A DNA stretch of 64,000 bases from Closterium sp. NIES-65 (GCA_948144175.1 CANXME010001443.1:620001-684000); one strand, 5' to 3'; shown: positions 31,032 to 41,566, numbered from the stretch's first letter. Notes: a model not told the origin generated them from the letters alone. Translations and numbers: made by a program.

Positions 31032-31116
31032 GATGCTGCTCATCGCCGCAACCAGGGAGGTGCTCGATCGAGCACGCTACACCAAATGAGTCCTCTGCAC
31101 CGACCTTTGTCCCTGC

Positions 31117-31833
31117 TTGACGCGGTCGCCGTCGACCGAGGTGGTGGCTCTGTGGACGATTGTCTCGGCGACGAAGTCGGCCCCTGACCGATTACATGCT
31201 AGGCTTGCACACGTTGGTGTCGACACGATCAAGAGCTTGGCGAAGCATGATGTTGCTACTGGGCTCGACATCACGCCGTCGACCAGAGCAGATCCGCCGT
31301 GTGTCTCGTGCATCCAAGGAAAGCTGGTGTGGCACACCTTAGCCGCCAAGGGCTTGGACGCAGAGGAGGCGCTGGCTGTCGTGCACATTGACTTGTGCGG
31401 GCCATTTCGGGTGGCTGCCAAGGATGGCAGATTGTACTTCCTGCTGATGAAGGATCGCTACACTTGGTTCGTGTGGGTGATGCCGGTTGCCAAGAAGAGC
31501 AACGTGCTGCGGGATTTTCAACAGTGGCTGGTGCTGGTCGAGCGGTAGACGAAGAAGACAGTGCTGATGTTCCGCTCCGACCAAGGAGGGGAGTTCCTCA
31601 AGAAGGCGTTCACTGACTTTGTCAACGAGAAGGGCATCATCCACGACTTGACGTGCCCCTACACTCCGCAGCAGAATGGCATAGCTGAGCGGAAGATGCG
31701 TACGGTTGTCGGGTCCGTACGGACGATGCTGTTACTACTGGTGGCACCTTGCTCTATGACAAGCTATCTGGGTGCGCAACAGCTTGGAGCAGTCAACGAC
31801 GCCGCCGGGGACGACGCCTGTGCCAGCTGCTGA
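31117..31833 (+). pseudogene. Cop7 GAG-pre-integrase and integrase
   Basis: Reads LHARLAHVGVDTIKSLAKHD and CVSCIQGK (pre-integrase), then VHIDLCGPFRVAAKDGR with the first catalytic Asp. A TAG at 31546-31548 falls where Cop10 has Gln in the VERQTKK context. FRSDQGGEFLKKAF with the second Asp and PQQNGIAERKMRT with the catalytic Glu follow. A frameshift near 31740 ends it. The integrase C-terminal region (GVSPESKGWEVLDLTDNKVV) is at 31920-32150. Confidence 0.85.
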
Positions 31834-32495
31834 CTGGGAAGCCCGACCTCACATTGGCGCGGGTGTGGGGCTGCATGGTGCAATTCATGATTCCCGAGTA
31901 GCATTGCGGTGCGAAGCTGGTGTTGAAAGCTCGCTGGGGGCTTCACCTGGGTGTGTCGCCGGAGAGCAAGGGCTGGGAGGTGCTCGACCTAACTGACAAC
32001 AAGGTGGTCATGTCGGTCGAGGTGATCTTCTACGAGACGTTGTTGCTGGAGGTGTGGAAGGCAAAGTATGGGCCGGCATCGGGGTGGACGCAGTCACATC
32101 CGCCGACGGACACCTCAACGGTGACGGTTCCACGAAGTCGACGAGCTTGCTAATGAGGATGTTGTGGAGGTTCTTCCACCTTTCCCTATTCTTGTTCCTC
32201 CCTCCCCCGTCGCAGATCAGCCTACGTCGATGCATGTGTAGGCTGCCGGCGATGAGGGGAGCCTTGAGGCGTTGCCTCTGGCCCCGGCCATTGGCATCGC
32301 CGGTGGTCGACAAGGCGCCAAGCTCGTCGACCAGGTCAGGTTGCCGTTGACGACACGGGAGCAGCATATGGGAGTCGGTCGAACAAGAGGCAGCAACAGG
32401 GGTGCACTTGATAAGGGAGCAGCAGCTGGAGCAGTCGACAGGGGAGCTGTCGAAGTCAGCACGAGGGAGAGCAGCCGGTTGAAGGGTCGAAGGAG

Positions 32496-33526
32496 ATGGT
32501 CAACGACGAGGACGTCAACGAGGAAGGGGAGCAGTCGGCGGGTGAGGAGTCCACGGACAGTGACGTGGTGGAGGTGTCGATCACAAATTCTGAGCTGCGA
32601 CACACAGGTCGAGCTCGACGGCCGCCGAAGTGGTTGAGCTTCTACGCCTGCCTATCGCTGTACGACGAGGTCCACAATGACCTGTTGTACGACGACGCCG
32701 AGGAGGATGAAGACCTGCCGGAGCTCGACCCCGACGTGCATGCTGACCCCGAACACCACTAGGACATCGCCGTGATGACGGTGAAGGAGATGCTGGCGAG
32801 CTGGAAGGGCGAGGCGGTGAAGGCCGCCATAGAAGAAGAGATCCGCAGCCTCATCGGCATGGGCACTTGGGAGCAGGTCGAACGCCCACGCGGGGTGAAC
32901 ATCATGAAGAACCGGTGGGTGCTGACGACCAAGTACCGCATCGACGACACCGTCGAGCGCAAGAAAGCGAGGCTGGTTGTAAAGGGCTTCACGCAGGTGT
33001 ACAGCGCCAACCTACGACAAGACATACTTGCCGGTGAGCAGCTACGTTACGCTGAGAATTTTCCTTAGCATCGTTGCCATCCTCGACCTCAACCTGATGC
33101 AGCTCGACATGAAGAATGCTTTCCTGCAGAGCAAGCTTGATAGGGTGCTCTTCATGTTCTACATGTACCAACCGGACTACTTCGACGATGGGACTGGCCG
33201 GGTGTATAAGCTGCTGAAGAGCCTCTACGGGCATGAAGCAGTCGCCGCCGCTGTGGTACAGAGCTCTTGACAGTGTGCTACTGGGCGCTAGCTGGAAGAC
33301 AAGCCAGGTCGACACGGCGCTCTACTTCAAGGCCGGCGTCAACGAAGTGACCTGCTGGGTGCTGGTCTATGTCGACGATCTGCTCGTCGTCAGCAGCAGC
33401 ACCGCGATGCTGAAGGAGCTACTGGAGGCTGCCTTCGAGCTGCGCGAGATTTTGCCAGTCCTCAAGTACCTCGGGCTGGAAATCGTGCGCGACAGGCCGG
33501 CCAAGAAGCTGTGGTTGCACCACTAG
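32496..33526 (+). pseudogene. Cop7 linker and reverse transcriptase
   Basis: Bases 32496-32762 encode an acidic linker ending in LLYDDAEEDEDLPELDPDV. RT starts at 32772 (MTVKEMLASWKGEAVKAAIE, RSLIGMGTWEQVERPRGVNI, ARLVVKGFTQ). A frameshift near 33010 and another near 33235 follow. The frame 33233-33526 has the catalytic CWVLVYVDDLLVVSSS and ends at TAG 33524-33526. Confidence 0.85.
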
Positions 33527-34330
33527 GGCTACGCCGACAAGCTGCGCAGGCGCTTTATCGACGAGGAGCAAGGCGGTCGAGTCCAGAAGACGCCGGTCTC
33601 GATGGACGCCTACGCTGAGCTAAAGTTTGACGAAGAGGAGGAGTACTGGTAGAAGGTCGGCTTGCTGCAGTTCACGGCGACGACGACGAGGTCGGACATT
33701 GCGTTTGCGTGCATCAAGCTGGGGAGCGGCCTCATGGTGAAGAGCGACCAACATTGGCGCGAGGTCGACCGCTGCCTCGCCTACCTCGCCGACACCCGCG
33801 ACACCGCCCTGGAGTTTGGTGGTGGAACAGAGTCGCTGAAGCTGATCGGCTACGAGGACGCCGATAATGCGGGCGACAAGAAGAACCGGATGAGCACGGG
33901 CGCCTTCTTGTTCGTCTTTGGAGGGGCCGCAATCTTCTGGTCGAGCGAGCGCATCAAGTGCGCAACGCTCTCCTTGACTGAGTCGGAGTACGACGCAGCC
34001 ATGGAGGGGCGTCGACTTCGCTTCCTCCTCGCAGAGTTCAAGCAGCTCAATTCTGGGAAGCCGAATGTCCTCCGTGTGGACAATAAGTCGGCAATCACGG
34101 TCGCCGAGGGCTTGGGGCTGACTGGCAACCTCAAGCACATGGAGCGACGCTATGCCTGGTTGCAGCACATGGTGAGGCGCGGGAAGTTCTTGCTGAAGTA
34201 CAACCCAACCACCGAGCAGACGTTTGACTTCCTGACGAAGGCGCCGCATTTTCCGACTTTCAACAGATGCTCTGTCGCCATCAGCCAAGTTTGTCTGGCC
34301 GACTTTGGCGACGGCGACGATGATGTGTAG
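33527..34330 (+). pseudogene. Cop7 RT C-terminus and RNase H
   Basis: It continues in the RT frame with GYADKLRRRFIDEEQGGRVQ, then TAG at 33650-33652. The open frame 33662-34330 carries DIAFACIKLGSGLM, GYEDADNAGDKKNRMSTGAF (RNase H first Asp), TLSLTESEYDA, LRVDNKSAITVAEGLGLTGN and ADFGDGDDDV at the end. Confidence 0.85.
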
Positions 34331-34607
34331 CAGTACGGTGCCGTGCCCTTCTGCACGACTAGTGCGGTGACGTCGTGCTGTGTGTGGGGTGCACGCCGAG
34401 AACGAGTTTTCTCTGGGTGTACTGTTGTGTGGGCTGGAGGTCCAAGCGTGAGCACGGCAAGGGAGTGTTAACGGGAATGGAGTGTTGGCCTTGCCCTCGC
34501 TTGGGCAATGCTGACGACTTGGTCGGATGTACGGGAGTGGCAGCCGATTGTTCACAGTGGGAGAGCTGCTCAACAGGCTTCGTCTAGCTGCAGGGGACTA
34601 TTGTGGT
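34331..34607 (+). other. Cop7 3' untranslated region
   Basis: Non-coding; similar to 50960-51238 of Cop10 (TGTTAACGGGA-TGGAGTGTTGGCC in both). A purine-rich GCAGGGGACTA precedes the LTR. Confidence 0.6.
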
Positions 34608-35580
34608 GTTGCTGTCGACCAAGGAGCTCGACAGCTGCAACTCACTGGTCTGGGCAACGGGTGGGCCATCGACCAGGAGGGGCAGTTAGACCGGGAGGTC
34701 GACGGAGCAATCCGTCGACCTACAGTTCGACCGGGAGGTCGATGAAGCAATCCAACAACCTGCAGCTCGACCGGGAGGTTGACGGAGAAGTCCGTTGACC
34801 TGCAATTCAACCGGGAGGCCGAGGGAGCAGTCCGTCGACCCAACAAGTGAGCAGCGGTCGACGAGGGGAGCTCGGCGACAACCGCTGACGGTTCTAGCCG
34901 ACTCTAGGGGTCCGTCGACCAGAGGGTACCTCAACGGGATTTGTGGTCGACCAGAGGCACCTGTTGGTCGACCAGAGGCACCTGGTGGTCGACCGAAGGC
35001 ACCTGGTGGTCAACCGGGTCGACCGGGTAACCTGCTCGACGAGTTCTGCAGAGGCACCCGAACGTCGTCGAGGTCGCGATGGCAAAGGTGACTTCGGGCT
35101 GGTATCCCAAAGTCAATGTGGCTTGTCAGGCGTAGACAACAGCCGACGGATGTACAACGGTGCAAGTCGGGCCAATCGTCTGCGTGCACCTGCGAGCGTG
35201 CGCACTGCATCCATCTACGGGTGCAACGCTGGACAGCCGTAATGCCGCAGCGTTGGCACGCCGTCAACCTGCAGTGTTGGCAGGTCGCCTATCTGCAGTG
35301 CTGGCGCGGCTCTTCTACGTAACGCTGGCAGGCAGTCAACCAAGCTGTGCTGGCGGTTGACCAGTCTAGCTGCAGGGTTGGTAGGTGCCTGATGTAGTCA
35401 TTCTTGTCATTGTGAACTCGACCTTTTCTGTAATTCCAACTTTGCTAGTGAAACTCTTGCCAACTTCTCCCGTGAATGTACAAGTGCTAAGGGACGCAAG
35501 CAAAGCTACGATCACTCTTAGTAGTTTGTGCCTACCCCCCCATAGTCTAGCTCACTACCTTTGTTGTGTGACTTTCCGCA
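34608..35580 (+). repeat. Cop7 3' LTR
   Basis: It begins TGTTGCTGTCGACCAAGG and ends TGTGTGACTTTCCGCA. Four 40-bp hairpin units lie at 34693-34850. It is followed directly by the Gyp2 Pol C-terminal codons. Confidence 0.85.
34693..34850 (+). repeat. 40-bp hairpin repeats in Cop7 3' LTR
   Basis: Four units of the form GGGAGGTCGACGGAGCAATC-CGTCGACC-TACAGTTCGACC. The first, 34696-34721, is a perfect 11-bp inverted repeat with loop GCAA. The third has C-to-T changes in both arms (GGTTGAC/GTTGACC), which as RNA would pair through G-U wobbles. Confidence 0.85.
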
Positions 35581-35648
35581 GCAACGCACGCAGTGCTCTC
35601 AAGGACTATCTTGTCAAGCAGGGTGTATCTCACGCCACCCACCTTTGA
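35581..35648 (+). pseudogene. Gyp2 Pol C-terminus after the chromodomain
   Basis: Encodes NARSALKDYLVKQGVSHATH then a stop, nearly identical to the end of the Gyp3 Pol at 45478-45545. The chromodomain itself is missing on the left because Cop7 abuts here. Confidence 0.85.
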
Positions 35649-35658
35649 GGGGGGGACG

Positions 35659-36024
35659 TGTCAGAGTACGACGCCTTATGCTGGCTTTCTAGTTTGCCTA
35701 GACTTTATTATGCTATTACTAGCTTGGGTCTTATTTATCATGCATAAATATGCTTGATTTCCTATGTTAGGTGCATTCTTATATGCTATTTAGTTATAGC
35801 ACCGAAACAGGTTAAGTGTACCAAACTCAAGCCTATTCGGTTTCCACCGAATTGCTTTCTACTGAGTTCGGGAAGGTTCTGTTCGAGACACTTTGCGGCC
35901 CTCATAACATTCGCGGAACACCTGGGTTACCTGCCTTGTGTTGAGCCTATATATAGCTTCGTGTTGTACCCACGTGAATCATTCAATCCAAACTCTCTTT
36001 CCTGAGCTCGATCCTAGATCCTCA
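35659..36024 (+). repeat. Gyp2 3' LTR (366 bp)
   Basis: TGTCAGAGTACGACGCC ... CTAGATCCTCA, after a GAGGGGGGGACG purine tract; TATA box at 35948-35955. Confidence 0.88.
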
Positions 36025-37757
36025 TTGTTGCTAAACGTCGTCTCGACTACGTCGCGAGTCTTGTTGCTGAGTCTGAGTCTGTCTGTCCTCCGTATGCCAA
36101 GGGTGAGCTTGCCCTTGGCAGTGACATCCTTAAGGAATGGCAGTTTGAGCTCGAGTGTCTCGCGACTATTTTATCTCGTCTCGCGTCCATGCCGCTTTGC
36201 CCTGAGGGAGACCCGGATGCACTGGACATCCCGACCCCGCGCACTCACACAGAGACAATCACGGGTGATTACTCCTCTCAGTGGCAGACAGCCATGGATG
36301 CAGAGATGGCTTCCTGGAAGTCCACAGGCACCTACATCGACGAGGCTCCGCCTCTTGGGGCGAACATAGCCAATGGCGTGTGGATTTTCAGAGTGAAGCA
36401 GGTCACCGGGTTCTCCACCTGCCATCAAGGTGCGTTACGTTACTCGAGGCTTCAGCCAGTGACAAGGGGTCGACTTCTTCCAGACCTTCTCCCCTACCCC
36501 GAAGATGACTACTCTTCGGGTGCAGCACAACGTGACTACGAGCTACACTCCCTCGACTTCTCCACAGCTTTCTTGCAGGGCAGCCTTCACAGGGAGATTC
36601 GGCTACTCCGCCTACCTGGCTTCACTGAGTCGTTTCCTAAGGGTACCCATTAGAGCCTCCGGCAACCAGTCTACGGTCTCCGCTAGGTGCCCCGCGAGTG
36701 GCACGACACACCGAGGACGACACTTGCGGCTCTTGGATTTGCTGCTTCGACTGTTGACCCGTCGATATTTCTGCGCAACGACCCTTCTCTGCCGCAGGTC
36801 TACATCATCTTGTATGTCGACGACTTGGTCTTTGCTACTGCCGACACTGAGGCGCTGACCCTTGTGAAGGCGGAGCTACAGAAGAGACACACATGCACAG
36901 ACCTGGGTGAGCTGCGTAGCTATCTTGGCTTAAAGATAACTCGGTACAGAGTAAGGCGCACCAACCCTATGACTCAGTCACACATGGTGCAGCAAGTCCT
37001 TCAGCGCTCCGATTTTTGGTTCTTCTCACCACAGCCTACTCCTTTGCCTACAGGCCACTCGCTCTCAATTCCACCTACGGACAAGTCCGTAGAGCTGAGT
37101 GGTAAGTATCCAAAGCTTGTCGGCTACCTCATGTACCTGATGATGTACACTCGACCTGACCTCGCGTACCCTCTCAGCATCCTTGCTCACTTCGTTGCAC
37201 CCAGGAGACACAGGAAGGAGCACTGGACAGCTGTGTAGAGGGTACTGCGTTACTTGTGCATTACATCGGGCATCGGGCCCATGCTTAGAAGACGGGGTCC
37301 AGTGGTAATCACAAAACACTCTGACGCTTCTTGAGTCAACGACCAGGCGACTCAGTGGTGATAACAGGGTTACTCTTTCAGTCTTGGCTCATGTCTCGTG
37401 GAGGTCCACTCTTTTGTCTTCTGTGCTTAGTTCCAGCTGTACGCTAGGGCTATGGCTGTACATGAGTTACGCTGGCTGACCTACCTGCTGACCGACTTGG
37501 GTGAGTGGCCTCGTTCTCCTCCGATTCTGTACGTCAACAACAAGGCCATGATTGCCTTATGTCGGGATCAGAGACTGGAGCACGGATCAAAACACGTTGC
37601 TCTTCGTCACTTTCTTGCTCGAGAGTTGCAGCAGCGTCGTCAGCTTTGCCTTGCAACACTGCTGATGACTTCACCAAGGCCCTTGGGTGTAATGAACATC
37701 AGGGTTTCTCACTACCCTAGGCCTTGTGCCTACTCTGCCTCACCTGCTGCTTTCTTG
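36025..37757 (+). pseudogene. Cop5 RT and RNase H
   Basis: The RT-upstream block (RLDYVASLVAESESVCPP) resumes after Gyp2. RT then reads EGDPDALDIPTPRTHTETI, SLDFSTAFLQGSLHREI and ILYVDDLVFATADTEALTLV, with a TAG at 36651 (TGG in relatives), a TAG at 36684-36686 (CAG in relatives), a frameshifted stretch about 36410-36500 and a TAG at 37237. RNase H is readable but damaged: the HADAS block reads KHSDAS-stop, and a deletion lies near 37390-37430. The tail is out of frame by 37660. Confidence 0.85.
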
Positions 37758-38084
37758 ACTCTGCCTTGTACAATTATCATTACCTATATACGTGCATGCT
37801 TGCTCTTGCTAGGTCGTGATAACTGTACTGCTTGTGTCTTTTTATCACTCTGGATGTGAAGTGCCCTTGTGGCCGCTTGGTTGAGCTCAGACTACGTGGT
37901 GATCTTGAGATCAATCCTGAGCTTTGCTTTGCTTTGTTCTCTTGCTTGACTGGTCTTGGGTGATAGAAGGAAATGCTGCCATGAGCAACAAAATGTCGGT
38001 GCTGGGATTCAAACTCGTGACCTTCAAATCTGTCCTGAAAGTGTCTTAGGACGTCCTACTGTCATGTGTCTACTGGCCACAGTT
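37758..38084 (+). other. Cop5 3' untranslated sequence, truncated, then unassigned bases
   Basis: The conserved 3' region reaches TTGCTTGACTGGTCTTGGG at about 37962 and stops before the purine tract and LTR. 37963-38084 (TGATAGAAGGAAATGCTGCC...) is not recognised. Confidence 0.5.
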
Positions 38085-38755
38085 GTCCTCCGTCCGTAAG
38101 TGGTGAGCTTGCCCTTGGCTCTGACGTCCTTGAGGACAAACAGTTTGAGCTAGAGTGCCTAGCGGCTACTGCAGCTCATCTTGCTACCATGCTACTTTGC
38201 CCTAAGGTAGACCCAGATGCACTGGACATCCCGGCCCTGCGCTCTTACGCAAAGGCGATCACAAATCCGTACTCCTCTTAGACTCAGACAGCCATGGATG
38301 CAGAGATGGCTTCCTGGAAGTCCCGCAGAGATGGCTTCCTGGAAGTCCAAAGGCACCTACATTAACGGAGTTCCCCCACCTGGGGCGAACATAGTCGATG
38401 GCATGTGGATTTTCTGGGTGAAGCAGCCGTGTTCTATTGCATGAGGCTTCAGTTTGTGTGACAAATTCGAGTTCTTTTATACCTTCTCACCCACCCCAAA
38501 GATGACCACTCTTCGGATGTTACTGCACGTTGCAACACTGCATAACTACGAGCTGCACTTCCTCGACTTTTCGACACCCTTCTTGTAGGGCAGCCTTCAC
38601 GAAGCGATGTGGCTGCGCCGCCCTCGTGGCTTCACTTGGTCGTTTAATGAGGGTACCCTATTGAGCCTCTCACGGCCAGTCTACGGTCTGCATCAAGCGT
38701 TCCAAATGTGGCACAACACACTAAGGACTACACTTGCGGCTCCAACGTGGCAGGT
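38085..38755 (+). pseudogene. Cop8: heavily decayed copia RT fragment
   Basis: Encodes the region before RT and early RT (VDPDALDIPALRSYAKAI, GANIVDGMWIFWVKQP, then SPTPKMTTLRMLLHV-like). A 24-base direct duplication of GCAGAGATGGCTTCCTGGAA plus four bases occurs at 38301-38324 and 38326-38349. TAG stops at 38279 and 38586 replace CAG of relatives. Similarity ends near 38745 (ACACTTGCGGCTCC). Confidence 0.82.
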
Positions 38756-38936
38756 TTAGTGGACACCCCACCACTGACATCTACCAACTAGATGTCAGTG
38801 ATTGCAACAATTAGCAACATCTAGTTGGTAGATGCCATCATAGCATCTACATTCTGTGCCTTATTCTAAGTGCCTTAGAATTCAAATTACGGAGCTCAGA
38901 TCTACTATCAATTACTGGTCTTGTGGCCTTGTGCTT
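38756..38936 (+). repeat. Inverted-repeat segment between Cop8 and Cop9
   Basis: 38772-38800 is a perfect 12-bp inverted repeat (CACTGACATCTA / TAGATGTCAGTG) around CCAAC. The inner 18 bases (38778-38795) occur again inverted at 38818-38835 (ACATCTAGTTGGTAGATG). No coding potential; resembles part of a small hairpin element. Confidence 0.75.
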
Positions 38937-39137
38937 GTGGCATGTGGATTTTCAGGGTAAAGCGACCGCCGGGTTCTCCGCCTATCTTCAAGGTGCGTTA
39001 CGTGGCTCGAGGACAACCCAGCTCAGTTACAGTCACAGTTACAGTTACAGCCAGCCTCCCCACTGCCTACTCCTTCTCCCTACACTAGTCCTACTGGAGG
39101 TCTTGCTGAGCATCGTGAGCCTGCGTCTCGCCCTGCG

Positions 39138-41197
39138 TTGCCTGTCCGTCCTGCTCGCACTAGTGGTTGTAGTTCGCGTCAGCGTCCTCCTCCTGTCCCT
39201 GGCACGCACCGGATCTCTCTACGTCCGTCCACTGCCCCTCTGCGTGCCCCTTTGCCTTCTCCTCCTAAGTCTTCTCTTCCTGCTCTTGCCGACCCGGAGT
39301 CGGACTCTCTTCGTACTGCCAGTTCGACTTTCACGCGTCTCCTTGCTACTGTTGTCACTGACCCTTCCTTTGAGTCCACTGCTGCGTCTGCCCTAGTTGC
39401 TGAGCTCGTCGACTTTGCTGCTCGCTGTCGCCTAGACTACGCTGCCAGTCTTGTTGCTGAGTCTGAGTCTGTCTGTCCTCCGTCCGTCGGGGGTGAGTGT
39501 GCCATTGGCACGGACGTCCTTGAGGACAAGCAAGAGGAGTTCCAGTGTTTGGCTGGTGCTTCACCTCATCTCGTGTCCGTACTGCTTACCCCTGAGGGAG
39601 ACCCAGATGCACTTGACATCCTGACTCCGCGCTCTTACGCCGAGGCGATAGAGGGTCCCTACTCCTCTCAGTGGCATGCTGCTATGGACGCAGAGATGGC
39701 TTCCTGGAAGTCCACAGGCACCTACGTTGACGCCGTTCCCCCTCCTGGGGCGAACATCGTCAGTGGCATGTGGATTTTCAGGGTGAAGCGACCGCCGGGT
39801 TCTCTGCCTATCTTCAAGGCGCGTTACGTGGCTCGTGGCTTCAGTCAGCGGCAGGGAGTTGACTACTTTCAGACCTTCTCTCCCACCCCGAAGATGACCA
39901 CTCTTTGGGTACTGCTGCACATAGCTGCTCACCGTGACTACGAGCTACACTCTCTTGAATTCAGCACTGCTTTCTTGCATGGCAGCCTGCACGAGGAGAT
40001 CAAGCTGCGCCGCCCACTTGTCTTCAATGGGACTTTTCCTCCTGGCACCCAGTGGAGCCTCCAGCTGCCAGTCTACGCTCTCTGCCAGGCACCCCGTGAG
40101 TGGCACGACACACTGAGGACTACACTTGCGGCGCTCAGGTTTGCTCCATCTAGTGCCGACCCGTCGCTGTTTCTACGCAGCACACTTCTTTGCCGCCGTT
40201 CTACATCCTCGTGTACGTCGACGACTTGGTCTTTGCCACAGCTGACATTGCTGGACTCGCCCACGTGAAGTCCGAGCTGCAGAAGAGACACACGTGCACA
40301 GAACTGGGTGAACTGCGCAGCTACCTTGGCTTGCAGATCACCCGAGACAGAGCACGCCGCACCATTACCCTGACTCAGTCACACATGGTGCAGCAGGTCC
40401 TTCGGCGCTTCGGCTTCACATGCTCCTCGCCTCAGGCCACTCCTCTGCCTACTCGCCACTCGCTCTCAGCTCTGCCTTCGGATGAGTCCGTAGAGTTGAG
40501 CGGCCTGTACCCAGAGCTCGTTGGCTGCCTCATGTACCTGATGACCTGCACACGACCTGACCTTGCATACCCTCTTAGCATTCTTACACGCTATGTTGCT
40601 CCTGGGAGACACAGATCGGAGCACATGGCTGTAGCGAAGAGGGTGTTGCACTACTTGTGTAGTATGTCAGGCATAGGGCTTGTGCTTGGAGGGCAGAGTC
40701 TAGTGGTCCTCACTGAGCACGCGGACGCTTCTTGGGCTGACGACCAGGCTACGCAGCGGTCGTCACAGGGCTACACCTTCAGCCTTGGTTCCGGCTCTGT
40801 TTCGTCGCAGGCTACCCGCTTGTCTTCTATTCTCGGCTTCAGTTGTGAGGCTGAGATCTATGCAGGAGCCATGGCTGCACAGGAGCTTCGCTGGCTCACC
40901 TACCTGGTGAATGACCTCGGAGAGCCGCCTCGTTCTCCTCCAGTGCTGTACGTAGACAACAAGGCCATGCTGGCCTTGTGTCGGGAGCAGAGACAGGAGC
41001 ACAGAACGAAGCACATTGCTCTTCGCTACTTCCTTGCTCGTGAGCTACAGCAGCGTGGTCAGCTGCGCCTTGCGTACGTAATTTGTAAGGCCAACACTGC
41101 TGATATCTTCACCAAGGCGCTTGCGCCTTGTGATCATCAGCGCTTCTGTACTCACCTTGGTCTTGTGCCTGCCTTGTCTCACTTGCTCACCTCTTGA
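39138..41197 (+). pseudogene. Cop9 RT and RNase H, single frameshift
   Basis: Frame 39138-40268 holds the Pro/Ser-rich linker, the conserved pre-RT block (VAELVDFAARCRLDYAASLV), EGDPDALDILTPRSYAEAIE, YVARGFSQRQGVDYFQTFSP and SLEFSTAFLHGSLHEEI. A small deletion near 40180 shifts the frame. Frame 40190-41197 continues with ILVYVDDLVFATADIAGLAH and a complete RNase H (HADASWADDQATQRSSQGY, SCEAEIYAGAMAAQELRW, LYVDNKAMLALCREQ, NTADIFTKALAPC). Apart from this indel it is the best-preserved RT of the clade in the window. Confidence 0.9.
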
Positions 41198-41418
41198 CCT
41201 TGCTTTACGGTTACATATATATATATATAAATATATATATATGTACACCTGCTCTTGCTTGTCTAGCCTTTCATATATATGTACTCCTGCATGTGAACTG
41301 GCCTTGTGGCCTTGAACTTGTGCTCGGAATGTGTGGTGACTTTGTGATCCACCCTGAGCTTGCTTTGCTTGACTGGTCTTGTGACCCCTTGTTCTCCCCC
41401 ACTTTGCCTATGGGGGTG
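41198..41418 (+). other. Cop9 3' untranslated region
   Basis: A TA microsatellite at about 41212-41243 is followed by the conserved ACTGGCCTTGTGGCCTTGAA and GTGGTGACTTTGTGATCCACC blocks and the CCCCCACTTTGCCTATGGGGG hairpin/purine tract. Confidence 0.7.
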
Positions 41419-41551
41419 TGTCAGAACATTGTAGCTTATACATCTGTGTAGGCTGTAGTGGGGTAGCCCATAAAGGGTACAACCCAATTAGGGTTAGTAC
41501 TTGTACCCAACTGTTTTATAGTTCAATCATTCTCGTTCACTTTCTCAAGCA
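41419..41551 (+). repeat. Cop9 3' LTR
   Basis: TGTCAGAACATTGTAGC ... TTTCTCAAGCA, about 133 bp; the exact last base is uncertain by a few bases. Confidence 0.8.
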
Positions 41552-41566
41552 ACGTTCCACGCGGAA

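Larger units (their letters stand above)
28232..35580 (+). mobile_element. Cop7: family-V copia element with about 970-bp LTRs
   Basis: LTRs at about 28232-29197 and 34608-35580 enclose gag (zinc knuckle), protease, integrase, RT and RNase H in copia order. The family is distinct from the short-LTR clade: its LTRs are long, full of GTCGAC, and its Pol (IDLCGPF, YVDDLLVVSSS, SSERIKCATLSLTESEYDA) belongs to another copia lineage. Many stops and frameshifts are present. The left end is less certain than the right. Confidence 0.88.
25910..36024 (+). mobile_element. Gyp2: Ty3/gypsy element with Cop7 inserted, pol lost
   Basis: A 5' LTR lacking roughly its first 55 bases (25910-26223), a gag gene, a short downstream segment, then Cop7 (28232-35580), then the last codons of a chromovirus Pol and a complete 3' LTR (35659-36024). 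The whole is embedded in Cop5. Protease, RT, RNase H and integrase are missing, and the two sides of Cop7 are not adjacent parts of a gypsy element. The flank bases (TAGTC left, GCAAC right) also do not match. A deletion or recombination therefore accompanied or followed Cop7 insertion. Confidence 0.85.
19563..37962 (+). mobile_element. Cop5: copia element split by several later insertions
   Basis: The pieces are 19563-20030 (linker), 21051-21666 (linker), 25633-25909 (RT-upstream region) and 36025-37757 (RT-RNase H), then 3' untranslated sequence to about 37962. They read on in copia order and fit Cop2 and Cop9 when Cop6 and Gyp2 are removed. The interruptions are an unassigned 1-kb block (20031-21050), Cop6 (21667-25632) and Gyp2 with Cop7 inside (25910-36024). 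The 5' part is not seen to the left of Cop4. The 3' LTR is missing; similarity ends inside TTGACTGGTCTTG. Confidence 0.8.
38937..41551 (+). mobile_element. Cop9: copia element, 3' half with rearranged 5' end
   Basis: A 77-base RT fragment (38937-39013, GMWIFRVKRPPGSPPIFKVR) is joined to the linker region (39014 onward), which normally lies upstream of it. RT, RNase H, 3' untranslated region and LTR (41419-41551) then follow in order. The 5' half is absent. Immediately right of the LTR begins a gypsy RT fragment (Gyp3). Confidence 0.8.
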
